Assembly (NCBI RefSeq): GCF_905163445.1
Contig: NC_053183.1
Span: 13,020,001 to 13,084,000 of the forward strand
Length of the DNA: 64,000 nt
Direction: 5' to 3'
Origin: Pararge aegeria
Lineage: Eukaryota; Arthropoda; Insecta; Lepidoptera; Nymphalidae
Shown one piece after another: positions 13,641 through 25,087 of this stretch. The position numbers and the translations under genes are program-made. Each line of letters begins with the position of its first letter. Position 1 is the first letter of the stretch. The notes under the pieces are model-generated. The model was given only the letters and a program-made list of their open reading frames with translations, was not told where the DNA came from and searched no databases.

Positions 13641-14233
13641 TTAATCTACTTCATGATTTACACGAAACAATAGCTAAAATATGTTATTTAATAGCATATA
13701 ATTAATTTAATCGCACTAAGAGACCGAGAGGATGTAAGCAATTTCAAAAGGGGTGTTTGATTAGAGCTCAAAGATTCTAAGATGCTTCCTGAACATAAGT
13801 ATAACCTACCTTACCGGTCCGTGGTGGATTAGTTTCAAGGTTAAAATATATGTATTAAGCATGCTGTTAAAAAGTGCCATTAAGTTTATAAAATAATTTA
13901 TAAAATAATTACTTTATCTGGTACATTTTCGAAAATTTCTTTTAATAGAAATGAAAATTTATTTTAATATTCCCTGAAATTATGTCTAGACTTATACCTT
14001 TAAATTTTTAGCTACCTCAGAATATAAGGTACTTTGAAATTTTACTGTACCTGCCCAATGGAATTTCAATAAAATCCATTGATGCAATTATCTTGAAACT
14101 GAGAGACTATCTATTGTTTTGATTTTACCTTTATTTTTTACTAGTACATATTTTACATCGTAGAGAACATAAGTGCATATTACAAACAATCCGTCGGCAT
14201 TGGTATCCTAATGCATTTGTTTCTCCATTACAG

Positions 14234-14449
14234 ATCTCCCTGCGCCCGTCAAGCGGATGCACTAGCACTATGAAAGATATTAAAGATGGCTTCTAAGTAA
14301 ATATTATACATTGTTAAAGATTTGTTGTATTGTTCATGGAATACGAGAGAAAACTTATGTATACATCATTGAAATATTGTTGATACGTTAGCTTTTAAGC
14401 CAGGACTGGTATTGATCATATCTTCCAAAGAAGGAAATATATTGTAAAG
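14234..14449 (+). promoter_or_regulatory. ttk: ttk 5' leader of the first coding exon, with four uORFs
   Basis: An acceptor (CCATTACAG) ends at 14,233 and the leader runs into the ttk start at 14,450. Four short upstream frames precede the start: ATG at 14,257 (2 codons), 14,270 (8 codons), 14,286 (4 codons, overlapping the second) and 14,336 (15 codons). All terminate before 14,450. Such leaders often reduce or condition translation of the main frame. Confidence 0.7.
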
Positions 14450-15311
14450 ATGGCGACGCAAAGATTTTGTTTAAGGTGGAACAACCACCAAACCAATATG
14501 TTGTCAGTGTTTGATCAGCTACTACACGCAGAAACATTCACTGATGTAACGCTGGCCGTCGAAGGTCAGTTGCTTAAAGCACATAAGATGGTTTTGTCGG
14601 CTTGCAGTCCTTACTTCCAAGCCTTATTTGTTAATCATCAAGAAAAACATCCAATTGTTATATTGAAGGATGTTCCTTACTCTGATATGAAAAGCTTGTT
14701 AGACTTCATGTACAGAGGTGAAGTCAGCGTCGATCAGGAGCGACTGACGGCATTCCTCAAAGTAGCTGAAAGCTTAAGGATAAAAGGACTCACTGAAGTC
14801 AATGAAGAAAAATGCGATATTCCCGCATTGACGAACTCGCTAATACAACAACAGCAGACCAATACATCGGCGCACACTCCTCCGCCACAGTTACATAGAA
14901 TACACCCGTATATGCATCAAAAGAGGCCTGCGTCAGGTATTCCAAGTGGAGGGGCACCTCCTAATTTACTTATGCCTCTATTGGGCAACGCTTTAATGCA
15001 ACCAAAACGGAAACGAGGACGACCCAGAAAACTGAGTGGAAGCTCTAGTGATGCCCTTAATACAGCCGCCAGTCCACCGGGTGAATTTATACCGGAATCC
15101 GCGTCGCATGCATCTTCAAATCGGGCGGGAGATCAACTGATTCGTGGCTCACCAGAAATGCTAGAAGTTAAGATGTCAATGGATGGATTCAATGCAGAAG
15201 ATGGAGCTACATCCGGCGGAGAAGATGGGGGGGAGGCGTTAATGATCGACGAGGGAGATGATGCCCAGTCAAATGAGGCTCTGACATCGGGCAAAGATTC
15301 GGAATCAGCAG
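14450..15311 (+). CDS. ttk: Tramtrack shared exon: BTB domain, linker and AT-hook
   Basis: This encodes the common N-terminal 287 residues of tramtrack, a nuclear transcriptional repressor known in Drosophila for blocking neuronal fate and controlling cell-cycle exit and tube shape. Residues about 5-115 are an insect-type BTB domain (FCLRWNNHQTN, LKAHKMVLSACSPYF, MYRGEVSVDQERL), used for dimerisation and partner binding. KRKRGRPRKLSGSS at about 186-199 contains an AT-hook-like GRPRK and closely resembles the equivalent stretch of fly Ttk; this is why I choose ttk over other BTB proteins such as lola, bab or fru. An acidic, serine-rich end follows. The start ATG follows an in-frame leader and fits the family N-terminus. 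The exon ends at a good donor (CAG|GTACGT) in phase 1; read-through past the donor meets a stop almost at once. Three downstream exon sets can each be joined to it. Confidence 0.95.
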
Positions 15312-16094
15312 GTACGTGATATTAAACATTATCCTAGTTTAAGATTACATTACTAGCGGATTAGTTAGATCTTGGTAGATGAACCTATAGCTTAAGTTAT
15401 CCTTTTACGATATTTTCAACGAAATCAAGAATTTCATTATGTTAAGCGAAAAATTAACTTAGATGACAATGTCGTGAATGATAAATAATTTTCATGGTAA
15501 TTTTCGCTTGTCTCTTGTAAATATTTTAATCTTCCTTTCCATTTACCTAACACCGTTAAAAATAGAATATCACGTTAAAGTAAAGAGAAAAGCTACTGGG
15601 ATATAAGCTTTGATGTTAGGAAATTATATCATAAGTGAAAAGTGAAGTGTAATTAAATATCTATTATATTTATTTAAACTTTATTCTGAAGGGGTAAGTG
15701 ATAATCTCTCAAATTATTTGACATACATATCCAAGAAATTAATGCTTGTTACTTCTACAAAAGATATATATAACTATTGCTTGCTTTTCTGCTTTCGGGG
15801 AGAGCTATTAGAGGAATGGCCAGGGGCAATTTCGGTGTGGTAATGGTTTGAATAATATATTTCACTCTCATAATCTTCCTAAAGTAAATATATATTTTAA
15901 CATAAGAAAAGGGAAAACAGACAAGGCTTATTCCCAATAGCTTTCCTTCATTTAAGGCTAAATTGGAAATATTCTAGTTATTTTATAAATCAAATCTCAA
16001 GGTAGCGCTAGAATATTTCCAATTACGTTTTTTTTTCATTAAAACACGTGGATAGTTCATTCAGTTAGTAAGACATCGTCTTGTAAATTTTCAG
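15312..16094 (+). other. ttk: ttk intron before the p69-like exon
   Basis: AT-rich intron running from the shared donor to the first alternative acceptor. Its one notable content is the inverted repeat at 15,961-16,024. Confidence 0.8.
15961..16024. repeat. 17-bp perfect inverted repeat upstream of the p69 acceptor
   Basis: AATTGGAAATATTCTAG (15,961-15,977) is matched exactly by its reverse complement at 16,008-16,024, with a 30-base loop. It ends 70 bases before the acceptor of the p69-like exon, so the pre-mRNA could fold there. Confidence 0.85.
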
Positions 16095-16891
16095 AAATTG
16101 ATAAAACGCCAAGAGAAGGATCCCAACAAAATTTTCCATCCAACGGACCAGTGTTATCAATTGAAAATGGATCAATAAAACAAGAGCCCAATGCTGAAAC
16201 CACTGACGATTATAATGAGCCAATCGAATACAAATACAATCCGGATAGGAGCCGTGAAAACTCTAACTCCCGGGATGGTCCGTTGAAAGACGCTGATGAC
16301 AAAATAAGACAAGGTCGTAATTTAAAGCCAAAGAATAATAAAAAATTACTACCCCAAATATCCAAATTTAGAGCCCGAACCTTATTCAATCAACTCTCTG
16401 GTCTATCTAATTTAAATCCTGCCCTCAACAGCTTCGACAAATTCCCTACTGAAACTGTGCTCATGCCAGCACTTGCCACTCAACTTTTTGCTGCTGCTGA
16501 GCTAGAACAAAATAACTTAAACATGACAAATAACGACGTGGTTGACTTAGGGCAGACTAATTGGGAACATCGTATATTTCCTTCGCCCATTAGAAAAAAT
16601 AACATAGGAAACGTTGGTAACTATCACGAGGAAACTAATGAATCTGTAAGGGATTATTGTATCAAGGAAGGCGAAAACGTCTTTAGGTGCAAGATTTGTG
16701 CTAGAGTTTACACTCACATTAGCAACTTCTGTCGACATTACGTCACTTCCCACAAAAAAGACGTCAAAGTTTTTCCATGCCCCATTTGTTACAAAGAATT
16801 CACGCGAAAGGATAATATGATTGCCCATCTTAAAATCATTCATAAAAATCAACCTCATGGCAACGAGCAAACGACAAAGCAAGAGTCTTAA
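16095..16891 (+). CDS. ttk: Tramtrack p69-like terminal exon with two C2H2 fingers
   Basis: The acceptor TTTTCAG ends at 16,094. A phase-1 entry joins in frame to the shared exon and adds 265 residues, giving a 552-residue protein (fly Ttk69 is somewhat over 600). Two C2H2 fingers lie near the C-terminus: FRCKICARVYTHISNFCRHY through TSH, and FPCPICYKEFTRKDNMIAH through IIH, both C-x2-C-x12-H-x4-H. The segments VYTHISNFCRHYVTSHK and KEFTRKDNM are what I recall of Drosophila Ttk69, so this tail should bind the p69-type site. IKQE near the start fits a SUMO consensus; fly Ttk69 is known to be SUMO-modified. The stop is at 16,889-16,891. Confidence 0.93.
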
Positions 16892-19800
16892 TAATACAAT
16901 ACAAACATATTCTACTGGAAAGGTTATTTTAAAAGATCTGATTTAATTTTTAAATTCAACATTAAGTAAATTAGAAATTTGAATTTACGAATAGTGGTTA
17001 AAAGTGTAGATTGCAAATGAATAGGCGTTCGAGCTCTAAGTTTCACGATATATAACAGTAAGTTTGTTGGTATTTGAGCGACATATGTCGTTTGTTGTTA
17101 TATTTATCTATTTATTTATGTTGTTCCATTTGTTTCTCAGAGTGCTGAACTACGAAGAGATTTATAAATTTTCTATAATTTACTTGTTATTTTGCACTCA
17201 CTTGTTACTTAATTTTATTACTTACAAAAATTTCAGGGTACAAAGTAACTACTCACGGTGATCGTTAATTCAAACGTAGTCTATTCGATTACACGCAATT
17301 CTCATTGAACTGAATTAGTTAATGTAGTTTAGGAGTTATTTTTACGAGTATACCAATGGCGGAGCCTTTTTGTAAAATTATATTTATTAAGGTTCAGAAT
17401 ATTGAATATTTCCTGATGAGAGGCTATGCTAGACTCTACAAAAAGGCTTTTATTAATGCCATTATCAGTAGTGGTGTGAAGTGCATTTTCATTTAACTTG
17501 CCTTATTAGTGATCTTAGTTGTATAATTTATAATGTAACTTCTCCGAAGTAAAACTCAACACGGGCTATGATTTTAATGTGTAGATTTTGTTAAGGTTAA
17601 TTTAAAATAGTTTATCAATGTTGAAATGTTTGGTTGTAAATGTTATTCTATTCAAATATAGACCATAAAGTACGATGGCTAAGAGATAGAATAGCTTACA
17701 ATAATCTCATTTAAACAACCGTAGTTTAGGTTCAGTTCCTTAAAATGTACGCAACTTTGTCAGTAGTCTACTTAACTACAATTTTTCCATTTATGTAATT
17801 TCTTTTTTTTGTCGAGATGCATGTATATTTATACACTTTACATATTTTATCTATAGGTCAATTACGTACCTTCTGTAATCTGTCAAAGACAATATTGTAA
17901 ATTGTTCTTAGGGGAACATATTATTGTGTAGTGGATAAAATGGGACGTTATATATATATAACACTCGCGTATAAAATAATATTCTCCTACCAATTTCATG
18001 TTATAGCAGCTTTATTTATTATGAACTTGTAAAAAAATACAAATAATAACATTTAGTTTTGTAAATATTACTTAAAACGACAACATGATTGTTGTAAAAA
18101 GTGATTTTAGCAAGGTGCTTTGAGAAAAGATTAAAATAAATGGAACCATGAGATGATTTGTTAATTCTATTAGTAGGAATCAAAATGCCTTAAATATATA
18201 TTAGGGGATTGTACTTATTAAATTATTTAGTTAAAATTAGAGGCAAAAGTAGTCTTCCATATTATAATGATAGATACACTTTCTCGGTTCAGTTGTTATA
18301 TCAAATAATTAACACTTCAAAGTGTTAATTTCTCAAAAAAATCAGAAAACTGAGTGTACACTTCTGCTATTGCAAATGCCTGGCCGCAGAAATCTAAAAA
18401 GCTGCAACGCATATACGGCTACTATTCCGTATTCGGCATACTCGGCTTTTTGCTTTGTATAAAACTGAATACCCAATATTAAGATACTTAACGGCTAATT
18501 CTACCCTACAATTTCTAGCGAAAACAGGAAATTTGAACCTTTTTTTTAAATCCTCTTAACACTTATACAAGACTTCGTATTTATTAATATTCCAAATCGT
18601 AAACATAGAAGGTAATATGGGTAAAAGTTGAAAAACAACGAGAACTTTTTTTTAAATCGTCATAATAGTATGCCAGGTGACGTAAGTAAGATCGCGATCC
18701 TAAAAAATAATTTGGTTCGGCTTTAGGCAAATATAATATCTCCTCCTTTTTGCATTCATCTTTACCACATTATGCAATCGTGCCATTAGATTCAAAACAA
18801 GATCAACAAAAATGTACAAAAACGTTAAATTCTTGTCATGATATTACATATTTCAACTTCCAAATCCTGCTTGATTTGAAAACAGTAAATTTTTAAATGA
18901 ATGCGAAACATTTTCTATTCATAATGAGAATGGGTTAAGGCCGTAGTCGGGCTGGTGGACTATACACACCTTTTAAAACATTATGTAGAACTCTCAGGCA
19001 TACCGATTTCTTAAAAAGCACTTAACTTAAAAAAGTTGAATTCAGTGCTGGGATTCGAACTTGACTCCCCGAAAGTGAAGTCGAACTCCTACACAATACG
19101 CTATCACCGCTTCAACACAAAACTGAGACTTTTTTACATAAAAATGTTTTAACTTCTAATGTATCATATTTTTATCTAGCACCGTGCTATTGTTTTTACC
19201 GTTCCGCTTTTATTACCGTTCATAATGTTCACATGAGGTGAGAAAATTAATTGTCTCTGTGCAGAGTTGTCGAGTCACTATAGGACGACGAGTAACTGTT
19301 TGGAGGAAATGGGCGTAACTCGTGCACTTATTATTCCATACCTTTGCCTTGCAATTACACAGCTAAATTAAACCAAATTTCGCATTTCGGGAATCCACAT
19401 TATGGCGAAATACGACAAAGATACATGGTTTATTCGCGTCCATGCATTCTTAAACGGAAATCACTAATCCGATTAGGCATATTTGTGAGTAAAACCCGAT
19501 CATACTATTGATAAAATTTTACAAAGTGGAGGATTTTAGAGGAGTCTGTAATGATAACCGGTTGACATTGTGGTAATTATTTGGTAAACAATCCAATCAT
19601 GATTATTCTTAAATATGTTTAAAAACCAAATAATACACATACTATATTATATACTCAAAAGTCATATACCTCCCAAAAAGAGAACTTATAACGACAACAA
19701 AACTGCAGAGCACAAGTGTAAACTCAGCGTCAAAATTTTACGTTTTTGATCCAAAATGTACAGGTTTCCAAAATGAGTAGTAGGTCCAGGGAACGCTTGC

Positions 19801-22800
19801 CTATTAGTGTGCCTTTACTTGTATATTAATAAGTTAAATCGACTACTAGATAACTAAGAAATTTCAAAGAATATTATGTATATTTATTTATTTTCATTAT
19901 TCAACGTTTACAATCTACTTTAAGAAGCTTCCTTAGGATTATAGTGACCTCTAGGCCCAAGTAGTTAAATATATAGAATATTGTTAAATTTAGGGATATC
20001 ATCTCATGTGTCCCACTTTACATGAAAATAATAACAACTTGTAATAAATCATATTAAAAATTGGGGCGGCGCAGCGGCGCCTAGTTAAAAAAATGTCAAG
20101 ACTGTTAAATTCATATAAACGAATTTATTGTACCTTTCATAATCTTTATATGAAAAAATTTATCTATGATCAGGGATAGGTACTTAAAATGGGAAATTTA
20201 GATATATTTCAAGGTGAGGCTAATATCGGAAATTTCAGATATTTAATAATAGTCAATTTAGCCAGTGCCTAAACTTAAAAACGTTTTAAAATGGAAACTT
20301 CTAACTTTCCTTAATTAAATCATGTTAATCATTCTCCTTTCAGAGTTCCTTAATTTTTATTCTACATAATATATATTTACTTAAATAAAATATAAATTCT
20401 ATTTGTATTTGTTATAAACGATGATAAAAGTTCTATTTATGTTAACGAGAAATGTCTTAATTAGAATATCTTATTTCTAAAACGATGGAACATTATTTAC
20501 TTACTTAAAGCTATATCATCAATTGGTGCTAAATTAAACTTAAGGCGACGTCGCATGTGATGTGACGTAAAATGAATTGTCCCTAAAGAGTATGTTGTTT
20601 GTTATTGTTGTTTTGAAATACATCTATAAAAGGCCCTAATTCTGTTATCATTAGATGAAATAATAATGTGGTGTTATATTGGGCTTCATACATGCAGCTA
20701 AAATATGTATACACGAGAGTTTATGTACAGATGCTATATGTATTAATGTTTTACAGACAAATATAGATTTATGCGTATGTTTCATTCTCAGAGTATATAT
20801 GCTTATAATGTTACAAATTATATTATATTCTTAAATAGAATTTCGTAGAAAATTTATCAGATTACATTTGCAGAATATAAATTATATCTACTTAATTAAT
20901 AATATATTAAATACGAATAATTACAAGTCACTTTTTTTTCCTGTGTAATATTACTATGACAGTGACTTAGGAGAGGTGTTCACCAAAGTAATTCAAACTA
21001 ATAATTTAGAAATATTTTTACATAAGCATTCAAGATATTCATGAAAGTAGGAGTTTGGCGAATGTTACTGAGGACAAATCATTTGTAGGATAATATCATT
21101 TTGTCAATTAAAATGAAGAGTTAATTATATATATACAATTTATTATGTTTATGAAGATGGTATTTTTCAATACATTTGCTTGGAATGTGGTATCTATCTA
21201 TCTATATAAAACAGTCAGTTTTAAACTAAGTATTAAGGCAGACTATGTGGAATATATCTCATTATATACCAGTCTGGGTACAAGAAATTTGTATATCTGT
21301 GTATTCATCAACTTCCAGCCCTTAAGCAATAATGAGTGAATTATACTGACAAATGTATTGAAAAATATAGTGTTATAACGAAGTGCTTGGTAATAATTGA
21401 ATTCAATGCGGCCCGGGAAAAAAAATTGCGCATTTTTGTTTCTATTGCCATCTTAAATAACAATTTTACACGATTACTTTTTTCATCTTACAAATCGAGT
21501 ACGTTAAATGACCAATTTCTACTGTTGCTTATAAGAAATTTTCCTGCAAACGAAACATCCTATAGCAAGTGTGCAAGACGCGGTACGGTGCCGCGGCGAT
21601 GACAATCACTATTCCGGTCATTCACTCTAGGAACTACTAACTTTACTATGCATAATAAAATATGATCACACACTTTATTTTGCTGTAATTTGCAACAGCT
21701 TGGCGTTCATTAGTAACATGTTTTCATTTTTATCACTAGAATTCAGGTTTCACATGATTTCCTTGAGACATTTCAGACAAAAAAAAATGGCCGTGTAAAA
21801 TGCGTTAATCTGTAATCGGCCTTAAGTAACTACGGCGAATCAAAACTGCGTATTTCTAAACATAATATTGTGAGCTATAAAATCGCACTATAAAAATTTT
21901 AATCGAAATTATTTTGCGAAACGGTAAAAGCTTTGCGGTCTAGGCACTAACGTTTTAGGACCAGATTTATGTTCAACACTTTATATAATTTAAGCTTTCA
22001 TATTGTATAGAATATAGACATCTATAGATAATCTTTGTTTCAATTTACTAATTATATTTAAAAAGTTGAATCAACAAATTTAATAATCTGCGTAATATAT
22101 CTTGAATTGTTTGCCTTAATCTGCAATATGGTAGTGATATCCATTATGATATACAAAAGTTTAAATAAACAACATTGTCAGGATGCCCTAAAGGATGCAA
22201 CAAGAAAGTGATAGTGGCCTAAGTCTAGGAAACTGATAAAGGGTTTGCATCTATTTGTCTTAAAAGATCTATGTGGAATGGACGGTTTCCTTCCCAATTT
22301 AGTTTATTTAAAATTTTATATTAGAACGACATGATACCAATATTTTGGTTACACTACCGAAGGAAAGAAAACGTAATGTAAAGTAAGTTTCAAAAAATCT
22401 TAGAGCATTCCTCAGGTTTAGGTTAAGTTTAGAAGAAACAGTTGACGGTTCAAGCAAGGAGAAATTTCAATAAATAGACAATTTTACACCTCTCTTACTT
22501 ATGTATTTTTAAATAAAACTATACAACAATATTTTATCTCAACATGACACAGTAAATTTGAAGCATAATATTAATAAATTATTACATAGTTCTTAGCCAA
22601 ATGTTGACTCCATATTTTCTTTGTTACTCGCACTTAGACAATAGCAAATGCAAAGTGTAATACATATTTAGAGAGATTTAGATTCGAGAGTTACACGATA
22701 TAGCATTATTTGTTATTGAAGGAAATACGATCGTATACAATAAGGTGTTAATTACTATTTTTAGAATCTTTAAAAAAATAATAAAAGTTAAAGCTAAATT

Positions 22801-24440
22801 AAATCTTTTCTATTGATGTTATTGTTTGGTTATGTTCCATTATTTATTTTCATTTTATACCTTTTTATTTGTGTCTTTTTTGTGAGCTATCACATAAATG
22901 TATATTTTTATATTTCAAATATTTCAAAAGCTGATCGACGTGACATAGTCACCAGTGGGATACGATTGAGAGTATACATTTATGCAATAGTGATTCTGTT
23001 ATTTGTTAAAAATCACTTTGATTCCTTTATTTCTAATACCTGATATAATAAGGAGAGTTTAGATATAATTTTGCCTCAAACAAAGTATGGTCTGAGGATG
23101 ACTCTTCATTTACCTTCAAGCGTACCTTCTAATAGTGATACAAGCAACGATGCTTAAATATAAATTAATTCGAACTACAATAAAGAATATACTATGATTA
23201 TAGTAGCAAAGTAACAACACGGGTTATTAGTAAAGATTAGTTTAAGTTATTTATAATATTATAATAGGCATAAATTGTGTTGTTTACAATGGAGTGAATT
23301 TTCTATTCTGTAGAAAACTAGTAGTCACGAAGAGAGGACTGATCAGGTAGGTATATTGTCATATTATGATACTAGTATACTACTCTCAAGTAGACGGTGT
23401 GGTTAGAGCTAGTTACGTTATCATGCTTTCTAAGTTGCTCAAATTGACGCTATGCGAAACAAAGTATTTTTTTTTGGTTCAGTACAAATTGTTGCTTTTG
23501 TATTTTTTTTATTTTAAACAATAGATTTAGATGTCTTGTGAAATGTAATCCACTGTGAGGCTATTTTTTTTTTATTGGTTTTATAAAATGGCAGCTATAT
23601 TTAATTAGATACCTGTAAATTGATCCTTGCCAGAGTTATCTATCTCAGTAAAATAACCCACCTTATGTGATCTTATTAACTAAGATGCGTTATTTTTTTA
23701 TAAATGATGTACCTACTACACTTGCCGAAATAGTTCCAAATGCAAATACTTGAGTCCTATTTTTTAACATAGTAAAAACTATCTTTTTTTGTTACATTAT
23801 TTTTTTTAATTTATTACGTAGATTTAATGATTACTTTATATAGTTTTTAATACTTCAATTTCCTCGAAAACATTTCGTCTAAATTATAAAATTTGTTGTC
23901 ACTGCCTGGTGCCGATTCAATAATCGAATATAAGCACAGCTGAATGGGTGTACCAAAAATATTCATTTTGGATATTGGCTTGTACCCATACCCATTTTGT
24001 TTTTTTTTGTTTATATTTTGATATATATTAACTTAAGGATTCACCTAGACGAGTTTGTCATTTTGTTTAGTACAGTCAAGAAATATTTGTAGAAAATTGT
24101 AAAAAAAAAGTTGGTGCTACTTAATTCTTCTACTTATATAATTATGTTATTATGATGAACTTGTCTATGCCTAAGGTAGTTACATCTGTCATGTTTTTCG
24201 TTTTTATCATGGTGTAATTAATTTCGTCATTCAATTTTGAACAAATAAATATTAATATATTTTCGTCTTTTGTTTCTTTTTTCCATCCTTTTTTTCCTAA
24301 ATCTTTCGATGTTTTATTTAAATTTTTTTTTTTTAAGACCAGTAGATTATTGTTCCTTTATAGTAAAAGTGGCATTAGATGTTGAATTTAAGTAGTACAA
24401 TTTGCATTTAATTACAACAAATAAAATTGACTAATTTCAG
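16892..24440 (+). other. ttk: p69 3' UTR and long ttk intron
   Basis: The p69-like message should end somewhere here; an AATAAA is at 18,135-18,140. The remainder is AT-rich intron between alternative terminal exons. One SINE was recognised (18,933-19,113). The open frames in this span are short and without family motifs. Confidence 0.6.
18933..19113 (-). repeat. tRNA-derived SINE, family A
   Basis: On the - strand the right end reads as a tRNA-like head (GCGGTGATAGCGTATTGTGT, then a GGGGAGTCAAGTTCGAATCC-type box B) followed by a body. The body's complement contains AAGGCCGTAGTCGGGCTGGT and AGAACTCTCAGGCATACC. Related copies are at 34,236-34,467, 58,010-58,480, 59,711-59,832 and 63,225-63,475. 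Confidence 0.65.
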
Positions 24441-25087
24441 GTCGTGGTACGCCTGATTTTGAGAATAGAGACATTAAATATGTGCAATCACCCACAACCG
24501 ATGGCCAAGGAAAAATTCGTATAAATCCTTCAACACAATCCGCATCCACCTCGAATGAATATCATAACGATTCCATTAATAATAACACGTTACCAACAGG
24601 AGGACAAATGCAAAGACCGGCAGTGAGAAGGCGTATAAGGAGAAGAGCAAACTCTGCGTCCAATGACCCTGCGGAACAGTTAACAGAAATGTCAGTCCGG
24701 GGCTTGAATTTATTCAGATACGCATCCGTGAACGAAGGCGTATACCAATGCACGGAATGTGCGAAAGAAAACATACAGAAAACTTTCAAAAACAAATATT
24801 CATTCCAGAGGCACGCTTTCCTCTATCACGAAGGGCAACAAAGGAAAGTATTTCCATGTCCGGTCTGCTGCAAAGAATTCTCTAGGCCTGACAAAATGAA
24901 GAACCATATGAAGACAACACACGACTATTACGTTCCCAAGGACTGTGTCTATCCACCGAATGCCTTCTTTATGTTACCTGGCATTGAAGGTCAATTACCC
25001 CCAGGGATAAAATTAGAGGCGGTAGGATCAGGATCGCCTCATGGCTCAACACCATCACATTCTTCCCCTGATCCTGCACAAGCTTAA
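24441..25087 (+). CDS. ttk: Tramtrack p88-like terminal exon with two C2H2 fingers
   Basis: The acceptor CTAATTTCAG ends at 24,440; phase-1 entry (codon GGT, then RGTPDFENRD) is in frame with the shared exon. It adds 215 residues, total about 502, much shorter than fly Ttk88. The first finger is YQCTEC...FKNKYSFQRHAFLYH, with an unusually long gap (C-x2-C-x17-H-x4-H). The second is FPCPVCCKEFSRPDKMKNHM through TTH. The blocks FKNKYSFQRHAFLYHEG and KVFPCPVC.KEFSRPDKMKNH are what I recall of Ttk88. An arginine-rich segment (VRRRIRRRANS) precedes the fingers and could serve as a nuclear signal. A ψKxE site, IKLE, lies near the C-terminus. Joining this exon rather than the p69-like one changes DNA specificity. 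Confidence 0.93.

Larger units (their letters stand above)
11857..14233 (+). other. ttk: ttk 5' intron region
   Basis: AT-rich sequence between the candidate first exons and the leader acceptor. It contains a small inverted-repeat element (13,017-13,164) and a LINE tail fragment (13,568-13,640). Nothing else recognised. Confidence 0.5.
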
